64,000 nt of DNA from Pseudomonas sp. LS-2 (GCF_003605735.1 NZ_QXTJ01000041.1:1-64000); one strand, 5' to 3'; positions 1 through 9,217 are shown, counted from the stretch's first letter. A program made the numbers and translations. Notes: a model not told the origin generated them from the letters alone.

Positions 1-74
1 GCCCGCGATGGCGTGGTGTCAGACAACGCATTAGCTGTAGACAGACCGCCATCGCGGGCAAGCGCGCTCCTACA
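1..74. repeat. REP element, CTGTAGGAG class, cut by window start
   Basis: The segment begins with GCCCGCGATGGCG and ends with its complement followed by AAGCGCGCTCCTACA, so the left arm of the inverted repeat is cut off by the window edge. The same element occurs complete at 60256-60346. It lies just beyond the stop codon of garD. Confidence 0.75.
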
Positions 75-98
75 AGAGGATGTGCTGCATTCTGCCGA

Positions 99-1652
99 TC
101 AGGTAATCGGCGCCGGGTTGAACAGGGTGATGTCGTTGTGCAAACGGTAGTGTTCGGTCCAGGTCTTCTTCTTGCCGCTGGCGACATCGAGATAGAAATG
201 GAACAGCTCCCAACCCAGGTCTTCGATGCTGGCACGACCTGTTGCAATGCGCCCGGCATCGATGTCGATCAGATCCGGCCAGCGCTGCGCCAGCTCGGTG
301 CGGGTCGAGACCTTCACAACCGGCGACATCGCCAGACCATACGGCGTGCCGCGACCGGTGGTGAACACGTGCAGGTTCATACCGGCAGCCAACTGCAAGG
401 TGCCGCAAACGAAATCGCTGGCCGGTGTGGCACAGAAGATCAGACCTTTGCGGTTGACCCGCTCTCCCGGGCCAAGCACGCCGTTGATCGCGCTGTTGCC
501 GGATTTGACGATCGATCCCAGGGACTTCTCGACAATGTTCGACAACCCGCCCTTCTTGTTGCCCGGCGTAGTGTTGGCGCTGCGATCCGCTTCGCCCTTG
601 GCCAGATAACGGTCATACCAGTCCATCTCACGCACCAGCTCTTCGGCCACTTGCGTGGTTTCGGCGCGGGAGGTCAGCAGGTAGATCGCATCACGCACTT
701 CGGTGACTTCGGAGAACATCACCGTTGCGCCAGCGCGCAGCAGCAGGTCCGAGGCATAGCCCAGCGCCGGGTTGGCGGTGATGCCGGAAAACGCATCGCT
801 ACCACCGCACTGCATGCCCAGAATCAGCTCGGACGCCGGCACGGTTTCGCGACGACGCTGATCGAGCTTCTTCAGACGCACTTCGGCCAACTCCATGATC
901 TGCTCGATCATTTCGTTGAAGCCGTGTTTGGAATCCTGCAGGCGGTACATCCACGATTCGCTAAGATCGACCGACGGATCGTTTTCATGCATCACCTGAT
1001 CGGCCTGCAACTTCTCGCAGCCCAGACCGATCACCAACGCTTCACCACCCAGGTTCGGGTTACGTGCCAGGTTGCGCACGGTACGGATCGGGATGTAGGC
1101 ATCCTTGGCCGTGATCGCCACGCCACAGCCATAGGTGTGGGTGATGGCGACCACGTCATCGACGTTCGGGTACTTGGGCAGCAGTTCCTCGCGGATACGC
1201 TTGACCGCAAAATCCAGCACGCCGGTGACGCATTGCACGGTGGTGGTGATGCCCAGGATATTGCGTGTACCGACCGTGCCGTCAGCGTTGCGGTAACCCT
1301 CGAAGGTGAAGCCTTCCAGCGGCTCGCCCTTGCCCGGCACCTCGGTGGACAGCGGCAGGCTGTCCAGCGGCGGCGCACTCGGCATGCGCAACTGATCTTC
1401 CTTGACCCAACTGCCGCGGGGAATCGGCCTGAGGGCATACCCGATGGTCTGCCCGTAGCGAATGACCGCCCCACCCTCGGGGATATCCACAGTGTTGACC
1501 TTGTGGCTCTGTGGCACGTTATCGATGGTCACCAGACCATTGTCGAACTCTGTCCCCGCCGGTACGCCCTGGTCATTGACCACGACGACAACGTTATCGC
1601 GCTCATGCAAGCGGATGTAACGTGGCGAGTCGGCATGTTGAATCAAGTTCAT
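99..1652 (-). CDS. garD: Galactarate dehydratase
   Basis: This 517-aa protein belongs to the UxaA/GarD family. The predicted reaction is dehydration of galactarate to 5-dehydro-4-deoxy-D-glucarate in the cytoplasm. An N-terminal SAF-like domain lies at about residues 15-85. The body carries GTVGTRN, THTYGCG, GLGCEKLQAD and QCGGSDAFSG, and the C-terminal part contains TGRGTPYGLA, all typical of GarD. Length matches the family. A GTG at 1655 and an ATG at 1652 are adjacent, and GAGG upstream serves either; ATG was chosen. It lies 29 bp behind the MFS transporter gene on the same strand, which suggests co-transcription. A glucarate dehydratase activity cannot be excluded from sequence alone. Confidence 0.88.
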   Translation of the reverse strand: MNLIQHADSPRYIRLHERDNVVVVVNDQGVPAGTEFDNGLVTIDNVPQSHKVNTVDIPEGGAVIRYGQTIGYALRPIPRGSWVKEDQLRMPSAPPLDSLPLSTEVPGKGEPLEGFTFEGYRNADGTVGTRNILGITTTVQCVTGVLDFAVKRIREELLPKYPNVDDVVAITHTYGCGVAITAKDAYIPIRTVRNLARNPNLGGEALVIGLGCEKLQADQVMHENDPSVDLSESWMYRLQDSKHGFNEMIEQIMELAEVRLKKLDQRRRETVPASELILGMQCGGSDAFSGITANPALGYASDLLLRAGATVMFSEVTEVRDAIYLLTSRAETTQVAEELVREMDWYDRYLAKGEADRSANTTPGNKKGGLSNIVEKSLGSIVKSGNSAINGVLGPGERVNRKGLIFCATPASDFVCGTLQLAAGMNLHVFTTGRGTPYGLAMSPVVKVSTRTELAQRWPDLIDIDAGRIATGRASIEDLGWELFHFYLDVASGKKKTWTEHYRLHNDITLFNPAPIT

Positions 1653-1681
1653 CACGGTTTTCCTCAGTTTTTCGCTTGAGC

Positions 1682-3055
1682 TCAGCTTTTGGCTTGAGAG
1701 ACTTCGCCGACTTCACTGGCCCGCAAACCACCCTGCGCCGGGGTGTCTTTCAATTCCACACGTTTGATCTCGCCGACGATGAATACGTAGCTGATCACTG
1801 CCACCAGTGCGTTGGCACCGACGAACACCAGCGCCCACTTGAACGAGCCGGTGGAGCTGATGATGTAGCCGATGACGATCGGCGTGGTGATCGATGCGAT
1901 GTTACCGAACATGTTAAACAGACCGCCGCTCAAACCGGCGATTTGTTTTGGCGAAGCGTCGGACATGACCGCCCAGCCCAGTGCGCCCACGCCCTTGCCA
2001 AAGAAGGCCAGTGCCATGAAGCCCACTACAACCCATTCGATATCGACGTAGTTACAGGTGACGATAGAAGTCGACAGCAGCAGACCGCCGATGATCGGCG
2101 CCTTGCGAGCGAAGGTCAGCGAGTGGCCTTTGCGCAGCAGGTAATCGGAGATGATCCCGCCGAGTACGCCACCGATGAAACCGCAGATGGCTGGCAACGA
2201 AGCGATGAAGCCGGCCTTCAGGATGGTCATGCCGCGCTCTTGAACCAGGTACACCGGGAACCAGGTCAGGAAGAAGTAGGTGATGCCGTTGATGCAGTAC
2301 TGCGCCAGGTAGATACCCAGCATCATGCGATTGGTCAGCAACTGCTTCACGTAGTCCCATTTCGGACCGCCGCTTTTGCCTTTGGCCTTGTCGTTGTCCA
2401 TGTCGACCATGCCACCGTTTTCGGCGATGTAGTCGAACTCAGCCTTGTTGATGCCTGGGTGATTGCGCGGGCTGTGGATGACTTTGAGCCAGATCAGCGA
2501 GAACACGATACCGACGCCGCCCATGACCACGAAGACATGCTGCCAGCCGAAGGTATAGACGATCCAGCCCATGATCGGGGCGAACAGAACGGTGGCGAAG
2601 TATTGCGCCGAGTTGAAGATCGCCGAGGCGGTGCCGCGTTCGGAGGTCGGGAACCAGGCGGCAACGATACGCGCATTGCCCGGGAAGGATGGCGCTTCGG
2701 CCAGGCCCACCAGAAAGCGCAACATGAACAGCGCGACGATAGCGGTGGAGAGACCGAATTCACCGACATAGCCTTGCAGCACGGTGAACAGCGACCAGGT
2801 GAAGATGCTCAGTGCGTAGACTTTCTTGGAACCGAAGCGGTCAAGCAGCCAGCCGCCAGGGATCTGACCGGCCACGTAGGCCCAGCCAAAGGCGGAGAAG
2901 ATATAACCGAGGGTGACGGCGTCGATGCCGAGGCTTTTTTGCAGGCTGGAGCCGGCAATTGCGATGGTTGCACGGTCTGCGTAGTTGATCGTGGTCACCA
3001 GAAACAGCATGAGCAAGATCAAATAGCGGACGTGAGTCGGCTTGGTTTTTTGCAT
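1682..3055 (-). CDS. gudP: MFS transporter for galactarate/glucarate (anion:cation symporter family)
   Basis: This 457-aa protein is a 12-helix major facilitator of the GudP/GarP/ExuT type, predicted to import hexarates with protons across the inner membrane. Visible marks are the N-terminal TTINYADRATIAIAG, the loop GWLLDRFGSKK and the long polar central loop before YVKQLLTNR. ATG 3055 is preceded by GGAG at 8 bp spacing; an in-frame GTG at 3070 would add five residues and has no better ribosome site. Position between kdgD and garD supports a role in hexarate uptake. The exact substrate (galactarate, glucarate or galactonate) is inferred from context. Confidence 0.85.
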   Translation of the reverse strand: MQKTKPTHVRYLILLMLFLVTTINYADRATIAIAGSSLQKSLGIDAVTLGYIFSAFGWAYVAGQIPGGWLLDRFGSKKVYALSIFTWSLFTVLQGYVGEFGLSTAIVALFMLRFLVGLAEAPSFPGNARIVAAWFPTSERGTASAIFNSAQYFATVLFAPIMGWIVYTFGWQHVFVVMGGVGIVFSLIWLKVIHSPRNHPGINKAEFDYIAENGGMVDMDNDKAKGKSGGPKWDYVKQLLTNRMMLGIYLAQYCINGITYFFLTWFPVYLVQERGMTILKAGFIASLPAICGFIGGVLGGIISDYLLRKGHSLTFARKAPIIGGLLLSTSIVTCNYVDIEWVVVGFMALAFFGKGVGALGWAVMSDASPKQIAGLSGGLFNMFGNIASITTPIVIGYIISSTGSFKWALVFVGANALVAVISYVFIVGEIKRVELKDTPAQGGLRASEVGEVSQAKS

Positions 3056-3273
3056 GTTCGAAACTCCCACTAATTATTTTTTTGCGCGGGTTAAACGATC
3101 TTTTATGTGTGTGTGCTGCTCGCCTCTGCCCCTAAATCCAGATGCGATTGAAGCGTGCTTCCAAGGTGTAGCCACGATGACGCCTAGGGCAAAACTCACG
3201 CGAAGGCGACCTTGCCTGCGCGAACTGCTTGAAACGGGAAATTCAGGTGCCTGGAAAACGATGCTCGGACGGC

Positions 3274-3303
3274 AAAAAACCGCTGATCGCTCAGCGGTTT
3301 TGC
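3274..3303 (-). terminator. Intrinsic terminator of kdgD
   Basis: On the minus strand the hairpin AACCGCTGA-loop-TCAGCGGTT is followed by a run of six T residues, 14 bp after the kdgD stop. It separates kdgD from the transporter-garD pair, so those two probably have their own promoter or rely on readthrough. Confidence 0.8.
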
Positions 3304-3316
3304 GTCAAGTCAGCGA

Positions 3317-4228
3317 TTACTGCTGGCCTTGCTTGTCCATCAATGCTGCGAGCATTTCGAACTCTTCTTTGGTCAGGTCGGTCAGCGGAGCGCGGACTGG
3401 GCCTGCGTCGTAACCGGCGATTTTCGCGCCTGCCTTGACGATGCTGACGGCGTAGCCGGATTTGCGGTTACGGATGTCCAGGTAAGGCAGGAAGAAATCG
3501 TCGATCAGCTTGCCAACGGTTTCGTGATCGTCTTTGGCGATCGCGTGGTAGAAGTCCATCGCCAGCTTCGGTACGAAGTTGAACACGGCCGAGGAGTAAA
3601 CCGGCACACCCAGCGCCTTGTAGGCTGCTGCGTAGACTTCAGCGGTCGGCAGACCACCCAGGTAGGAGAAACGGTCACCCAGGCGACGGCGGATCGAAAC
3701 CATCAGTTCGATGTCGCCCAGGCCGTCTTTGTAGCCGATCAGGTTCGGGCAGCGCTCGGCCAGTTGTTCCAGCAGGGCTGGCGTCAGGCGGCAGACGTTA
3801 CGGTTGTAGACGACAACGCCGATCTTGACCGATTTGCAGACCGCTTCAACGTGGGCGGCAACGCCGTCCTGGCTGGCTTCGGTCAGGTAGTGAGGCAGCA
3901 GCAGCAGGCCTTTGGCACCCAGACGCTCGGCTTCTTGAGCCATGGCGATGGCTTGACGGGTAGGACCACCTACGCCGGCCAGGATAGGCACGGTTTTTTC
4001 ACAGGTGTCGACGGCAGTCTTGATGATTTCGGAGTATTCGTCGCCGGTCAGGGAGAAGAACTCACCTGTACCGCCTGCGGCGAACAGTGCGGAGGCGCCG
4101 TAAGGGGCCAGCCACTCCAGACGTTTGATGTAGCCAGCGCGGTGGAAATCGCCCTGGGCATTGAAATCGGTAACCGGGAAGGACAGCAGACCGTGGGAAA
4201 GGATGGACTTCAGTTCTTGTGGATTCAT
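3317..4228 (-). CDS. kdgD: 5-dehydro-4-deoxyglucarate dehydratase
   Basis: This 303-aa class I aldolase-type protein (DapA/NAL family) should convert 5-dehydro-4-deoxy-D-glucarate, the GarD product, to 2,5-dioxopentanoate with loss of CO2 and water. The Schiff-base lysine is in IGYKDG (about K167), the catalytic tyrosine in VVVYNRN (about Y141), and the substrate loop is GGTGEFFSL. Start ATG 4228 gives MNPQELKSILSHG, as in KdgD homologues; the longer open frame to 4303 adds unrelated sequence. The next enzyme, 2-oxoglutarate semialdehyde dehydrogenase, is not in this window. Confidence 0.9.
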   Translation of the reverse strand: MNPQELKSILSHGLLSFPVTDFNAQGDFHRAGYIKRLEWLAPYGASALFAAGGTGEFFSLTGDEYSEIIKTAVDTCEKTVPILAGVGGPTRQAIAMAQEAERLGAKGLLLLPHYLTEASQDGVAAHVEAVCKSVKIGVVVYNRNVCRLTPALLEQLAERCPNLIGYKDGLGDIELMVSIRRRLGDRFSYLGGLPTAEVYAAAYKALGVPVYSSAVFNFVPKLAMDFYHAIAKDDHETVGKLIDDFFLPYLDIRNRKSGYAVSIVKAGAKIAGYDAGPVRAPLTDLTKEEFEMLAALMDKQGQQ

Positions 4229-4284
4229 TATTCGAACACCCTGGGAAGCTAATTGTATGAATGGATCACCAGACCTGCGCTGAT

Positions 4285-4304
4285 GTCGTAAGTCATCGTA
4301 CAAC
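4285..4304. promoter_or_regulatory. Candidate operator for the adjacent GntR/FCD regulator upstream of kdgD
   Basis: An imperfect inverted repeat GTCGTA-N8-TACAAC lies 57-76 bp upstream of the kdgD start. Read on the minus strand it begins GTTGTACGAT, the same 10-mer found at 5291-5300 upstream of the regulator gene. Sharing between the two likely targets is the only evidence; binding is inferred. Confidence 0.4.
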
Positions 4305-4384
4305 TAGGAAAGAGATCTCTCAATAGGGGTGTGGAATTATTTATAGGCTGAGGAGATGAGTGGTGCTTTGCTAGCATTTGCAGG

Positions 4385-4457
4385 CCCTGTAGCAGTTCGG
4401 CTTGCCGGCGGTGGCGATCTCAAGGACGGTGCCGCCGGCAAGCCGGCCTGCTACGGG
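4385..4457. repeat. REP element, CTGTAGCAG class
   Basis: The arms CCCTGTAGCAGTTCGGCTTG and CAAGCCGGCCTGCTACGGG form an inverted repeat, with CCGGCGGTGGCGAT facing its complement in the centre. Further copies occur at 29780, 38786, 57625 and 63443. It sits between the converging ends of the kdgD promoter region and the gntR stop. Confidence 0.85.
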
Positions 4458-4491
4458 TGAACGGCTTTGCGAATGATCAGGTCATACGACC

Positions 4492-5241
4492 TCAAGCCCG
4501 CTGCGACTCGGCTTCTTCATGGGCATGACGCAGACGCTCGCGGCTGTTGGTCAGGTGCAGACGCATCGCTGCACGGGCTGCGTCCGAGTCCTGACGGGCG
4601 ATGGCGTCGTAGATTTCTTCATGCTCGCGGCTCAGACGATTCATGTAGTGCTGCTGATCGTCGTGGGCCAGGCGGGCGGAATTCAGCCGGGTGCGAGGAA
4701 TGATGCTCGTGCCCAGGTGATTCATGATGTCGGTGAAGTAACGGTTGCCGGTGGACAGCGCAATCGCCATGTGGAACTGGAAGTCCGCGCCGACGGCATC
4801 GCTGGCGTGGGAAGCACTCTCACTGAGTGCGTCCAGTGCAGCGCGCATATCGGCCAGCTGCTCTGCCGAACGACGCTGAGCAGCCAGACCGGCGGACTCG
4901 ACTTCAAGGCTGATGCGCAATTCGAGAATGGCCAGGACGTCACGCAGCGTGACGATCGTTGCAGGATCGATGCGAAAACCGCTTGGGCTCGGTGTGTCGA
5001 GGACAAACGTCCCGATCCCGTGACGGGTTTCAACCAGACCCGACGCCTGCAGGCGCGAAATGGCTTCACGGACCACGGTGCGACTCACGCCCTGCTCTTC
5101 CATGATGGCGGATTCGGTAGGCAGTTTATCCCCGCGCTTGAGCTCGCCATTGCGGATCCGCTCGGAGAGTTCGGTTACCAACTCCTGCGCGAGGCTGCGG
5201 TGCTTTCTGCGTGCGCGAGGCGGAGCACTCTGATTTTCCAT
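4492..5241 (-). CDS. GntR-family (FadR/FCD) transcriptional regulator of hexarate catabolism
   Basis: This 249-aa regulator has an N-terminal winged helix (about residues 15-85, with LPTESAIMEEQGVSRTVVRE as recognition region) and a C-terminal all-helical FCD ligand domain. It lies upstream of, and in the same direction as, the kdgD-MFS-garD genes, so control by a hexarate or its dehydration product is likely; repression is the usual mode in this family. ATG 5241 was chosen over a TTG at 5247. The sequence GTTGTACGAT occurs upstream of both this gene and kdgD, which suggests autoregulation. The effector molecule is not known from sequence. Confidence 0.82.
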   Translation of the reverse strand: MENQSAPPRARRKHRSLAQELVTELSERIRNGELKRGDKLPTESAIMEEQGVSRTVVREAISRLQASGLVETRHGIGTFVLDTPSPSGFRIDPATIVTLRDVLAILELRISLEVESAGLAAQRRSAEQLADMRAALDALSESASHASDAVGADFQFHMAIALSTGNRYFTDIMNHLGTSIIPRTRLNSARLAHDDQQHYMNRLSREHEEIYDAIARQDSDAARAAMRLHLTNSRERLRHAHEEAESQRA

Positions 5242-5290
5242 ATCCAACAGGCATCTCTAAATCGGTGAAGTGCTAATCATAGCTCACCGG

Positions 5291-5310
5291 GTTGTACGAT
5301 CACATAACAA
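5291..5310. promoter_or_regulatory. Candidate autoregulatory operator of the GntR gene
   Basis: The sequence GTTGTACGATCACATAACAA lies 50-69 bp upstream of the regulator start. It shares its first ten bases with the minus-strand reading of the site upstream of kdgD. Functional assignment is inference. Confidence 0.35.
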
Positions 5311-5369
5311 ACCCGGCGAGTCCTTTGCTTTTTGCGGCACTTTGGCACCGCTGCCTCAGAAATGCGCCC

Positions 5370-7106
5370 TTAGACCACCGGTTGCGGGTGCGGCAGGTCC
5401 TGAAGTTGACCGCCTTCGATACGCAGATGACGGCGGTGGAAACGCTTCAGACTGCTGCGATGACCGATACTCAGAAGGGTCACGCCCGGCAATTCGTCGA
5501 GCAGAGCTTGATACAGCGCGGCTTCGTCTTCTTCGTCCATGGCCGAGGTCGCCTCGTCAAGGTAAAGCCAGTCGGGTGCGTAAAGCAGTGCCCGGGCGAA
5601 CGCCACACGCTGCTGCTCGCCGGGGGACAACATGCGTTGCCAGTGATTGCTTTCGTCCAGGCGCGGCACCAGATAGTTCAAGCGGCAGGTGTCCAGAACC
5701 TGCGCGAAGCGCTCTGCCGGATAAACCTCAGGCGCCTGTGGATAACTGAGTGCCTCACGCAGCGTGCCAATCGGCAGATAGGGTTTCTGTGGCAGGAAGA
5801 ACGCGCGTTTGGCCGGTAGCCGGACGGCGCCGTGACCTTCGTTCCACAAACCGCCCATGGCTCGCAGCAATGTGCTCTTGCCGCTGCCGGAGCGCCCGCT
5901 GAGCATGACCTTCTCACCGGCGGCGATATCGATATTGGCGTTGTTCAGCAACTGACGGCCGCCGGCCAGCGACAGGTCCAGGCCTTGCAGATGCAGTTCG
6001 TTGTTTTCGTGGCTGACCTTGATCGCGGGCACGCGGGCTTCGTTATCGTCCATGGCCTGGCGGAAGCTGAGCAGACGGTCACAGGTGGCGCGCCAGGACG
6101 CGAGACTGGCATACGCGTCGATGAACCAGCTGAAATTCTCCTGCACATTGCCGAACGCCGAGTTGATCTGCATCAGCCCGCCCAATTCGATCTTGCCGGC
6201 AAAATAGCGCGGCGCGGCCACGACGAAAGCGAAGACGATGGCAATCTGCGAATAACCGGCGGTGAAGAACGTCAGGCGTTTCTGCACCTTCATGATGGTC
6301 CAGAAGTTGCTCCAGACCATGCCGAAGCGCGCGCTCAGACGCTGATTTTCGTTCGCCTCGCCATCCGACAGCGCAATGCTTTCCGCATTCTCACGCACCC
6401 GCACCAGCGAGAAACGCATGTCGGCTTCATAACGTTGTTGCTGGTTGCTAAGGCCAATCAGGCGTCGGCCGATCAGGTGCGTCAGCCAGCTGCCGACGGC
6501 GGCATACAGCAGCGCGGCCCAGAACATGTAACCGGGGATGGTGATGCCGAACAGCTCGATGCTGCCGGACACGCCCCACAGAATGACCGAGAACGACACC
6601 AGACTGACCACCGTGCGCAATAAGCCAAGGCTCAGGCTCAACGTGTCGGAGGTGAAGTTGTTGAGGTCTTCGGACAAACGTTGGTCAGGGTTATCGGTGT
6701 AACCGCCCTGCTCCAGCCGATAGTAATTCTTGTGAGCAAGCCACCTGGTGAAATGCTTTTCGGTGAGCCAGCGACGCCAGCGAATGGTCAGCATCTGCGT
6801 GAGATAGAGTCGATAGACCGCGCCAAGGATGGCGATCGCGGCGATACCGCAGAAGTACAGGATCAAGTGGGTGAATGCGCCCAGGTCCTTGTTCTGCAGC
6901 GCGTTGTAAAAGTCCCGGTACCAACTGTTGACCAGTACGGAGATGAACACACTGAACAGCGACAGGGCGATCACGGCGATCAGCAAGACCCAGGCCATGC
7001 CCTTCTCTTCACTGCGCCAGTACGGTGTGACCAGGTTCCAGACCCGGGAAAAGAAACTTCCCGGCACAGAGTCATTGACCCTGGATTCATCGATATCAAA
7101 ATTCAT
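5370..7106 (-). CDS. SbmA/YddA-type ABC transporter, fused permease and ATPase
   Basis: This roughly 578-aa protein combines an N-terminal membrane domain of the SbmA/BacA type (ABC_membrane_2, helices to about residue 330) with a C-terminal ATPase. The ATPase shows Walker A SGRSGSGKST, signature LSPGEQQRVAFARALL and Walker B DWLYLDEATSAMD. Family members (YddA, Rv1819c, BclA) act as inner-membrane half-transporter dimers for peptides, cobalamin or unknown hydrophilic cargo; the substrate here is not predictable. The start at 7106 (MNFDIDESRV) resembles homologues; an ATG at 7130 would add eight residues, and neither has a strong ribosome site. It stands alone, convergent with nothing and upstream of roxR on the same strand. 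Confidence 0.82.
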   Translation of the reverse strand: MNFDIDESRVNDSVPGSFFSRVWNLVTPYWRSEEKGMAWVLLIAVIALSLFSVFISVLVNSWYRDFYNALQNKDLGAFTHLILYFCGIAAIAILGAVYRLYLTQMLTIRWRRWLTEKHFTRWLAHKNYYRLEQGGYTDNPDQRLSEDLNNFTSDTLSLSLGLLRTVVSLVSFSVILWGVSGSIELFGITIPGYMFWAALLYAAVGSWLTHLIGRRLIGLSNQQQRYEADMRFSLVRVRENAESIALSDGEANENQRLSARFGMVWSNFWTIMKVQKRLTFFTAGYSQIAIVFAFVVAAPRYFAGKIELGGLMQINSAFGNVQENFSWFIDAYASLASWRATCDRLLSFRQAMDDNEARVPAIKVSHENNELHLQGLDLSLAGGRQLLNNANIDIAAGEKVMLSGRSGSGKSTLLRAMGGLWNEGHGAVRLPAKRAFFLPQKPYLPIGTLREALSYPQAPEVYPAERFAQVLDTCRLNYLVPRLDESNHWQRMLSPGEQQRVAFARALLYAPDWLYLDEATSAMDEEDEAALYQALLDELPGVTLLSIGHRSSLKRFHRRHLRIEGGQLQDLPHPQPVV

Positions 7107-7205
7107 GGGTGATGGCTCGACGGCAGGCATTTAGTGACGTTGGCACCAATGTGCCAGACGCCACGCGCGGTCTTCCATGAAGAAATCTTTATATAGCGTC
7201 CTTGC

Positions 7206-7766
7206 TTAACGGCGGACCGGCCGCTTCTGCAACTTGCGTTGCAACGTGCGTCGATGCATCCCCAGCGCACGAGCTGTCGCGGAAATATTGCCTTCATGCT
7301 CGGTCAGAACGCGCTGAATGTGTTCCCACTGCAGACGGTCCACCGACATCGGGTTTTCAGGCACCAGAGTGTCCAGATCCGCATGCTCGGACAGCAACGC
7401 CGCCAGCACATCGTCGGCGTCGGCCGGTTTGCACAGGTAGTTGCAGGCGCCGCGCTTGATGGCCTCGACAGCAGTGGCGATGCTCGAATAACCGGTCAGT
7501 ATCAGGACACGCATTTCCGGGTCCAGTTCCAGCAGCTTGGGCAACAGCACCAGCCCCGAGTCGCCTTCCATCTTCAAATCGACGGCGGCGTAGTCGGGAA
7601 TGTCCTGCTGAGCCAGCGTCAGACCTTCCTCGGCAGAGCTCGCAGTGCTGACGCGAAAGCCGCGACGGGCCATGGCGCGCGCCATCACGCGGGTAAAAGT
7701 GGCGTCGTCGTCCACCAGCAACAGGTGCGGCAGCTCTTCGCCTTCGACCTGGATTTCTTCTGTCAT
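7206..7766 (-). CDS. roxR: RegA/PrrA/RoxR-type response regulator
   Basis: This 186-aa protein has a receiver domain (acid pocket VDDD at residues 18-21, phospho-acceptor D63 in AAVDLKM, lysine in CKPAD) joined to a short Fis-type helix-turn-helix near the C-terminus (ISATARALGMHRRTLQRKL). Such RegA-type regulators control genes for aerobic respiration, cyanide-insensitive oxidase and redox balance. The ATGA overlap with the kinase gene shows translational coupling. The name roxR rests on similarity to the P. aeruginosa pair and on the neighbouring SIMPL and dpp genes. Confidence 0.88.
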   Translation of the reverse strand: MTEEIQVEGEELPHLLLVDDDATFTRVMARAMARRGFRVSTASSAEEGLTLAQQDIPDYAAVDLKMEGDSGLVLLPKLLELDPEMRVLILTGYSSIATAVEAIKRGACNYLCKPADADDVLAALLSEHADLDTLVPENPMSVDRLQWEHIQRVLTEHEGNISATARALGMHRRTLQRKLQKRPVRR

Positions 7767-9019
7767 GCTTCATCTCCCGTTGCGTTCCGGGGCAAGCGCA
7801 GCTCAGTGAGCGTGCCGCCTTCCTCGTGAGGATAGAGTTTCACCGAGCCGCCGGCGCGGGTCACGCTGGCCTTGCTCAAAAACAGGCCCAGGCCGAAGCC
7901 CTTACCCTTAGTGGTGAAAAAGGGTTTGCCGATCTGTTCGGCGACTGCCAGCGGCACACCTGCACCATGATCGCGGATGGTGATGCTGATTTCAGCGGCG
8001 CTCCAGTCCAGGTTCACCTCCAGCCCTTCAGGGCAGGCATCGGCGGCGTTGTTCAGCAAGTTCAGCAGCGCCTGCGTCAGATCGGGAGGCGGCGCGACCA
8101 TCGGTACATCGCCTTGCCCCAGACGCTGAAAACGATAGCTGGCTTCGGGCCGCATCAAGTGCCAGCGATTGAGCGCCTGATCCAGCCAGCGCGTGACAGT
8201 CTGCTCCTGCACGGCCAGACGGCGATTGGCTTCGGCAGCGCGCACCAGTTGCTGCAGGGTCTCCTTGCACAGCTTGACCTGATCCTGCAGCACCGACAGG
8301 TCTTCCTGAAGCGCAGGATCCTTGTGGTCCTGCTGCATCTCCTTGAGCAACACGCTCATGGTCGCCAAAGGCGTGCCCAGTTCATGAGCGGCACCAGCGG
8401 CTTCAGTGGCCACGGCGAGCAGTTGCTGGTCCCGTGCGCCTTCTTCCCGGCGCAGCGCGCGCATCTGCTCCTGACGGCGCAGTTCTTCAGCCATCCGCGC
8501 GGCGAAGAAAGTAATGACGCCTGCCGCCAGTGCGAAGCTCAGCCACATGCCGTAGATCTGCAACTTCTCGCGGGCGACGAATGTTTCGACCGGGTAGAAG
8601 TTGGCCAGCATCAAGGTATACAGCGCCAGCGCGATACCCGAAAGGATCAGCGAATAGCGCCACGGCAGGGTCACTGCGGCAATGGTCAGTGGCACCAGAT
8701 AATAGGAAACGAACGGATTGGTCGACCCGCCCGAGAAGTACAGCAGCGCGCTGTGGATAAACAGATCGAACGCCAGTTGTACGGCATATTCAAGTTCGGT
8801 GACCGGCCAGGAAGTGCGCAGGCGGATCGCCGTCAGCAGGCAGACGATGGCGGAAAAGCCAAGGGTGATGTCCAGTTGCAGCCAAGGCAGGTGCAGCAGA
8901 TCGAACAGGTAGGCGATCCCGACCGAGCCGGCTTGGGCGCCCAGCACCAGAGTGCGGACGAAGGTCAGTCGCCAGAGATTCTGGCGGGTAGCGGACAGCA
9001 ATTGTACGGGGGCGAGCAT
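7763..9019 (-). CDS. roxS: RegB/PrrB/RoxS-type redox sensor histidine kinase
   Basis: This 418-aa inner-membrane kinase has about six N-terminal helices (to about residue 180), the RegB-family quinone motif GGSTNPF near residue 97, the H-box AHELGTPLATM with phospho-accepting H212, and a GHKL ATPase (DHGAGVP, GKGFGLGLFLS). It is predicted to sense the ubiquinone pool or respiratory flux and phosphorylate the overlapping RoxR. ATG 9019 follows AGGAG at 5 bp spacing; the longer open frame to 9088 has no such site. A cysteine (VKLCKE) follows the H-box, but equivalence to the RegB redox cysteine cannot be settled here. Confidence 0.88.
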   Translation of the reverse strand: MLAPVQLLSATRQNLWRLTFVRTLVLGAQAGSVGIAYLFDLLHLPWLQLDITLGFSAIVCLLTAIRLRTSWPVTELEYAVQLAFDLFIHSALLYFSGGSTNPFVSYYLVPLTIAAVTLPWRYSLILSGIALALYTLMLANFYPVETFVAREKLQIYGMWLSFALAAGVITFFAARMAEELRRQEQMRALRREEGARDQQLLAVATEAAGAAHELGTPLATMSVLLKEMQQDHKDPALQEDLSVLQDQVKLCKETLQQLVRAAEANRRLAVQEQTVTRWLDQALNRWHLMRPEASYRFQRLGQGDVPMVAPPPDLTQALLNLLNNAADACPEGLEVNLDWSAAEISITIRDHGAGVPLAVAEQIGKPFFTTKGKGFGLGLFLSKASVTRAGGSVKLYPHEEGGTLTELRLPRNATGDEA

Positions 9020-9130
9020 GAGCTCTCCTGATGAGTGCTCCAGGCGGATCGGAGCGAGTATAACCAATGCGACAGCGCTTTCCGTCAAAGTGCGTCAAAG
9101 CGCCACAGCGGCAACCAGGTAATTGTGAGT

Positions 9131-9217
9131 GGGGGAACCGACTTGCTGGCGAAAGTGTTGTGACTGTGCCGAGCTGGGTGACGGATACTGCGCCTTCGCC
9201 AGCAAGCCGGGTCCCCC
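9131..9217. repeat. REP element, GGGGGAACCGACTTGCTGGCG class
   Basis: GGGGGAACCGACTTGCTGGC on the left pairs with GCCAGCAAGCCGGGTCCCCC on the right, leaving about 47 bp between the arms. This is a third REP type in the window. It lies between the divergent roxS and SIMPL genes, where it could also affect their promoters. Confidence 0.75.

Noticed and set aside
138..1679. 513-codon open frame opposite garD
   Set aside because: It is an antisense shadow of the well-supported dehydratase, with composition rich in Q, H, G and R typical of high-GC antisense frames and no recognisable domain.
1622..3073. 483-codon open frame opposite the MFS gene
   Set aside because: Antisense shadow; the minus strand encodes a clear 12-helix transporter.
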